A stretch of 20,550 nt of DNA, taken from positions 78,704 to 99,253 of the forward strand of contig AVPN01000061.1 in the NCBI GenBank assembly GCA_000695325.1. Direction: 5' to 3'. This DNA comes from Pleurobrachia bachei. Lineage: Eukaryota; Ctenophora; Tentaculata; Cydippida; Pleurobrachiidae. Made by a program: the position numbers and the translations under genes. Under the pieces are notes generated by a model. That model had not been told where the DNA came from and made no database searches. It saw nothing but the letters and a program-made list of their open reading frames with translations. Positions 18,301-20,550 of the stretch are shown here, in pieces. Position 1 is the stretch's first letter. Each line of letters opens with the position of its first letter.

Positions 18301-20136
18301 TGAACCCCTTAACTGAAACAATACGTGGATATGCTCTTATGTTAATGGTGGGGGATTATTTAGTTTACGTGAATTCTTACTGTTTGGTAATATGAACATG
18401 TACGGGCGTGGGGGGAGAGGGTTTAACAAGACAAACATGCACCTTTTAGATCTGGCAAACTTTGTCCATTACATCTTATTTCTTCACTCGATTTCCCGAT
18501 AGTGCAGCCCAGTACACGGTAAGCATCCATCAAATTCCAAATTTTATTGTCTGGAACCAGAGTTAGGTGATCCAGCATGAGGCGGCAGAGATCCAAGTTT
18601 TCTGCAACACTCCGTAGCGAAGTGACCGGGAAAGGAAGGAGAGGGGCGAGTTCTGATGTTTCCCTGTCTTTCAGTTCGTATGCTATATCCTCGAGAATTG
18701 ATATGTATCTGGTATTGGAAATAGTGGTAATATGTGGGTAACTATGCTGGTTCTCGAAAGTTTCATGCTGCTAAGCAGTCATCCGAACATGTTACATAGC
18801 AAGAGGGCTGTTCTGATGATCGGTTAAGAGGATGAAACTTGGAGTACACAAAACATCTCGATTAGCAATTACATTATATCTAAATAATAGTATTATCCAC
18901 GTTATATCTCTACCTGTTAAGATCGGAGGGTGAGTGTGGGACACGAGATAACCTTTCTAAAGCGGAGGCAGTTTCCGCAAACACAAATTCCAAAAGTCTT
19001 CGACCGTCCTCTTCTAGAACTGAATCTTGTTCGATCTGATGAGGAGAAGTCACTGTACGATGGTGAAGAACAAACACGAAATCATTTGGGGCCGTGGCAT
19101 TGCCGCCACAGGAGGAATATAATCAATACGTTCCTCTTTTTACGGAAGTTCAGTGTACACTATACACCGACAACATGTAAATCATATCAACTGGTACCTT
19201 ACCGACATGAATCTGTTTCCACAGGTAGACAGGTTCAAACACACTCCAGTGATATAACTATACATCGTAAAGGCATCTCGGTAGGATTCAAATATCCAAA
19301 TTCTCAAGAAATCACAAGTCTAAAAAAGAGGAATATTAGATGTTTAGATACACTCGATTGCTTGATACTGGTGAAAGTGCACGACAAATTGATCTGGCGC
19401 TCGAACAATTCAAAACGAGATGTTTTATTTTGTTTTGATTTGAATAGTAGATATGTACACGTATACATATTGGCCTTGGAGACTAGATGTAGATAAATTA
19501 TGGGCAGATAAACAAAGAATATCCAACCTTATTCTGTGAATCTCGCTTAACAACAGTAAATGTCTCATTCCCAACCCACAACTCTGTTCCATAGAGTTGG
19601 GAGTATTTGACACACGTTCCAAGAATAAGATCCTCTGTATCCCCATAAAACTCAAACTTAGACAAAAACTCAAAGGTTTTCTCCGGGTCTGTCGCTGCCA
19701 AGTTGCAATCTAAGCTAGAAATATCAAATTTTCCTGATGCAAACTTTTCTTGATCCGTAAAAGGGATGTACGACTCAACCCGAAGCAATTCCTGTGCCTG
19801 AACAGAGTCTTGGAGCCACTCCAAAGTAGCAACTGAGACGCCAAGGGCACCTGCTGCAACTCCTTTCCGTGAGTTTTTCGTACGAATACCATCATTGGTT
19901 AGCAAATAGTCGACCTGGAAGTAGGAAAAAATATTTTAGGTAAGTCTTCATCATCATCATGATGTACACATACACAGTAAAACACAGTATGTAGTACATT
20001 TCTAACTTACCTTCTTGTTCAAAGTATAATGAACTACACCACCATTATTTGTGATCAGCTCTATTATCTGCTTCTTCTCTTTGTACCGGACCGTGTAGTC
20101 CAGATCTAGGATGATTTTCTTCCCCGATAAAATCAT
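11651..20136 (-). CDS. PARP4-like (vault PARP) fusion: BRCT-PARP-VIT-2xVWA-3xUbl-HSP70 SBD
   Basis: The exons, in order, are 20136-20011, 19914-19528, 19319-19203, 19035-18914, 18708-18473, 18312-18167, 18055-17979, 17750-17599, 17451-17303, 17113-12712, 12505-12398, 12229-12121, 11973-11883 and 11722-11651. These give 2,098 codons, continuing in phase (with or without e1) into A2 for about 2,337-2,366 residues. BRCT spans ~1-95 and the PARP helical domain ~211-325 ([29 protein letters not shown]). The catalytic domain (~340-500) has H358 in [10 protein letters not shown]398 in GHGIYFSP and E465 in DPELCLF. VIT is at ~533-660 ([21 protein letters not shown]), duplicated VWA units at 753-1346, and ubiquitin-like folds at ~1443-1670. 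A Ser/acidic linker and HSP70 beta domain (~1927-2045) follow. BRCT to VWA matches vertebrate PARP4, a mono-ADP-ribosyltransferase of vault particles, in order and motifs. The Ubl and HSP70 additions are not in human PARP4 as I know it. Least certain are the exon 2 donor (GTTGGA), exon 3 and the exon 5 donor. Confidence 0.85.
12121..12860 (-). other. HSP70-type substrate-binding beta domain (end of large exon plus two exons)
   Basis: The large exon ends with [16 protein letters not shown] and [18 protein letters not shown]. Exon 12505-12398 gives [20 protein letters not shown], and exon 12229-12121 gives [18 protein letters not shown]. These match, in order, the HSP70 signatures [29 protein letters not shown]-x-DNNLLG and FDIDANGIL. 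Splice phases 1, 1 and 2 all fit. The nucleotide-binding domain is absent, so ATP-driven cycling is not expected. It would be a client- or peptide-binding module. The helical lid is replaced by a charged segment ([15 protein letters not shown]) in the next exon. Confidence 0.9.
12267..12361. repeat. ~95-bp GA/CT tract in the HSP70-domain intron
   Basis: A long, nearly uninterrupted (GA)n on plus, therefore (CT)n in the minus-strand pre-mRNA. It lies between HSP70 exons 12398-12505 and 12121-12229. It forms a polypyrimidine stretch upstream of the acceptor and is a mirror-repeat purine tract able to form H-DNA. The duplicate tract at 11051-11127 sits in the equivalent intron of B1. Confidence 0.92.
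12870..13615 (-). other. Low-complexity Ser/Pro/acidic linker between ubiquitin and HSP70 modules
   Basis: About 245 residues rich in Ser, Pro, Asp and Glu, starting with Pro/Ala repeats ([16 protein letters not shown]). It holds two similar cysteine-containing units: [18 protein letters not shown] and [18 protein letters not shown]...ECG. It ends in a basic stretch, RLKKKAKRQ, just before the HSP70 domain. Probably disordered and phosphorylated; the basic patch could be a nuclear localisation signal. Confidence 0.8.
13616..13834 (-). other. Near-canonical ubiquitin domain (Ubl3) with intact LRLRGG
   Basis: 73 codons inside the large exon read [14 protein letters not shown]... to [17 protein letters not shown]. 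By hand about 57 of the 72 aligned residues match ubiquitin. The hydrophobic patch residues L8, I44 and V70 and lysines K6, K11, K27, K48 and K63 are kept, while K29 and K33 are Arg. Residues 2-4 (QIF) are missing. The next residue after GG is Pro, then GPSE. It may be a structural ubiquitin mimic or a site for deubiquitinase cleavage. Confidence 0.95.
13840..14300 (-). other. Two degenerate ubiquitin-like folds (Ubl1, Ubl2)
   Basis: Upstream of Ubl3, the stretch from [14 protein letters not shown] through [20 protein letters not shown] to STIAIVEN has the ubiquitin pattern ([10 protein letters not shown] corresponds to [10 protein letters not shown]). A shorter one runs from [14 protein letters not shown] to [13 protein letters not shown]. 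Both lack a terminal GG and would be non-conjugating. Boundaries are approximate. Confidence 0.7.
14588..16369 (-). repeat. In-frame tandem duplication of the VWA region (2 x 891 bp)
   Basis: Unit 1 (15479-16369) and unit 2 (14588-15478) each encode 297 residues, from [13 protein letters not shown] to SGRLQE, and follow one another without a gap inside one exon. In human PARP4 this region occurs once. The two differ at only a handful of residues (K/R, L/V, I/M and A/S). DNA differences are clustered: long identical stretches (e.g. 14591-14870 against 15482-15761) alternate with patches of mostly silent change. Both units carry SCAAT where a MIDAS DxSxS is expected. Confidence 0.95.
17303..19035 (-). 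other. PARP helical and catalytic domain exons
   Basis: Six exons (19035-18914 to 17451-17303) carry the ADP-ribosyltransferase core. The helical domain aligns with the human PARP4 pattern (AEALGHLEHML versus [19 protein letters not shown] versus ENLDLCRL). The donor loop and catalytic motifs give His-Tyr-Glu, the triad associated with ADP-ribosyl transfer. The usual His-Gly of the NAD-binding motif is His-Leu here. The exon 7/8 junction restores [19 protein letters not shown], matching the post-Tyr helix of the family. Confidence 0.82.
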
Positions 20137-20550
20137 GTTTACGAAGCATCAAGCTCACTGATCTTTGTGTTAAAACATGCGTGTGTTGTTGCAGTTGATT
20201 GAAGGCAGTTAAGCCCTATTTCTTGGAACAATGGAACGGACGATCTAAGAAAAAACAAGTTGGAAGTTTAGTTGGGCAACAGAAAAAAGAAAAGTAAATT
20301 GATTGAAATTAAACCGATAGAACACAATACGTTAAAAATATCTCTTTTCAACGCTCTCAGAGACTCAAAAGAGGTGTGCAAAGAAGGAAAGTGAAAAACA
20401 ACAAAAGCAAAGTTCACTTTCGCTTCATTGAAATTTTACTTTATCCGTAAAGCAACGCAATGCATTTTTATGTAACGCGCCAATTTGTTTACATATGCGC
20501 TTCGTTTTACGCGCAAAATAGTTGAACTCGCATAAAAAAGTGGGGGGGGG
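20137..20550 (-). promoter_or_regulatory. Upstream region of the PARP4-like gene with paired GAAA-type motifs
   Basis: 414 bp with no other gene. Two matches to the IRF-type GAAANNGAAA pattern lie 16 bp apart in opposite orientation: GAAAGTGAAA on plus (20387-20396) and GAAGCGAAAGTGAA on minus (20413-20426, last A missing for a full match). There is no clear TATA box. The final G run (20541-20550) may be a contig-end artefact. Function is inferred only from motif shape. Confidence 0.3.
20170..20178 (-). promoter_or_regulatory. Minimal upstream ORF (ATG-TTT-TAA) in the PARP4-like 5' leader
   Basis: If the leader extends this far, the minus strand carries a two-codon uORF 33 bases before the proposed start. 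A second upstream ATG (20147-20149) opens a frame that overlaps the BRCT start out of frame. Both would reduce initiation at the main ATG (20134-20136). The main ATG is chosen because it begins the BRCT fold ([14 protein letters not shown]). Confidence 0.4.

Noticed and set aside
18930-19496. 188-codon open frame on the plus strand
   Set aside because: It overlaps minus-strand exons 3 and 4 of the PARP4-like gene, which have PARP helical-domain similarity, splice consensus and consistent phases. The plus frame has no recognisable domain.
20541-20550. Terminal run of G as a telomeric or structural feature
   Set aside because: A single homopolymer at the window edge is more likely sequencing noise or contig end.

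Overview
The window is eukaryotic nuclear DNA, most likely from an invertebrate and perhaps an early-branching animal. It holds intron-bearing genes with GT..AG introns of roughly 60-330 bp. They include a Deltex E3 ligase (a family I know from animals), the spliceosomal WD40 protein PLRG1, and a vault-PARP (PARP4) relative. There is no bacterial signal. I cannot name the species.

Layout. (1) 1-1342, plus strand: the 3' end of a Deltex gene (second WWE domain, proline/alanine linker, RING, DTC domain). (2) 1696-5806: a direct tandem duplication of about 2.05 kb covering the 5' half of PLRG1. The first copy is a 3'-truncated partial gene; the second continues into a complete eight-exon PLRG1 (3852-6680, 542 codons). 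(3) 6681-7560: non-coding, with a polyadenylation hexamer and a hairpin. (4) 7330-12370: a rearranged region with several partial copies of the 3' exons of the next gene, a 587-bp foldback with perfect 163-bp arms, two long GA/CT tracts and several small palindromes. (5) 20136 down to about 9427, minus strand: one large gene. Its exons can be chained with every splice phase consistent.

The large gene is the main result. Its product reads BRCT, PARP helical domain, PARP catalytic domain (H-Y-E triad kept), VIT, and VWA in two tandem 297-residue copies, as an elaborated PARP4. It then continues into two degenerate ubiquitin-like folds, a third near-canonical ubiquitin ending in LRLRGG, a Ser/acidic linker, and an HSP70-type substrate-binding beta domain spread over three exons. 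Beyond that is an unrecognised C-terminal module. ADP-ribosyltransferase, ubiquitin and chaperone client-binding parts on one chain are unusual. A Deltex ligase lies about 8 kb from the 3' end of this gene; that family's WWE and DTC domains read ADP-ribose and can ubiquitinate it. The neighbourhood may therefore join ADP-ribosylation and ubiquitin signalling, but linkage alone does not prove it.

Many near-identical partial duplications and perfect inverted repeats sit in one 20-kb piece. This points either to a locus with frequent template switching and unequal exchange, or to haplotype or amplification artefacts in the assembly. Exon boundaries below were placed by hand from reading frame, splice consensus and homology remembered for the families.
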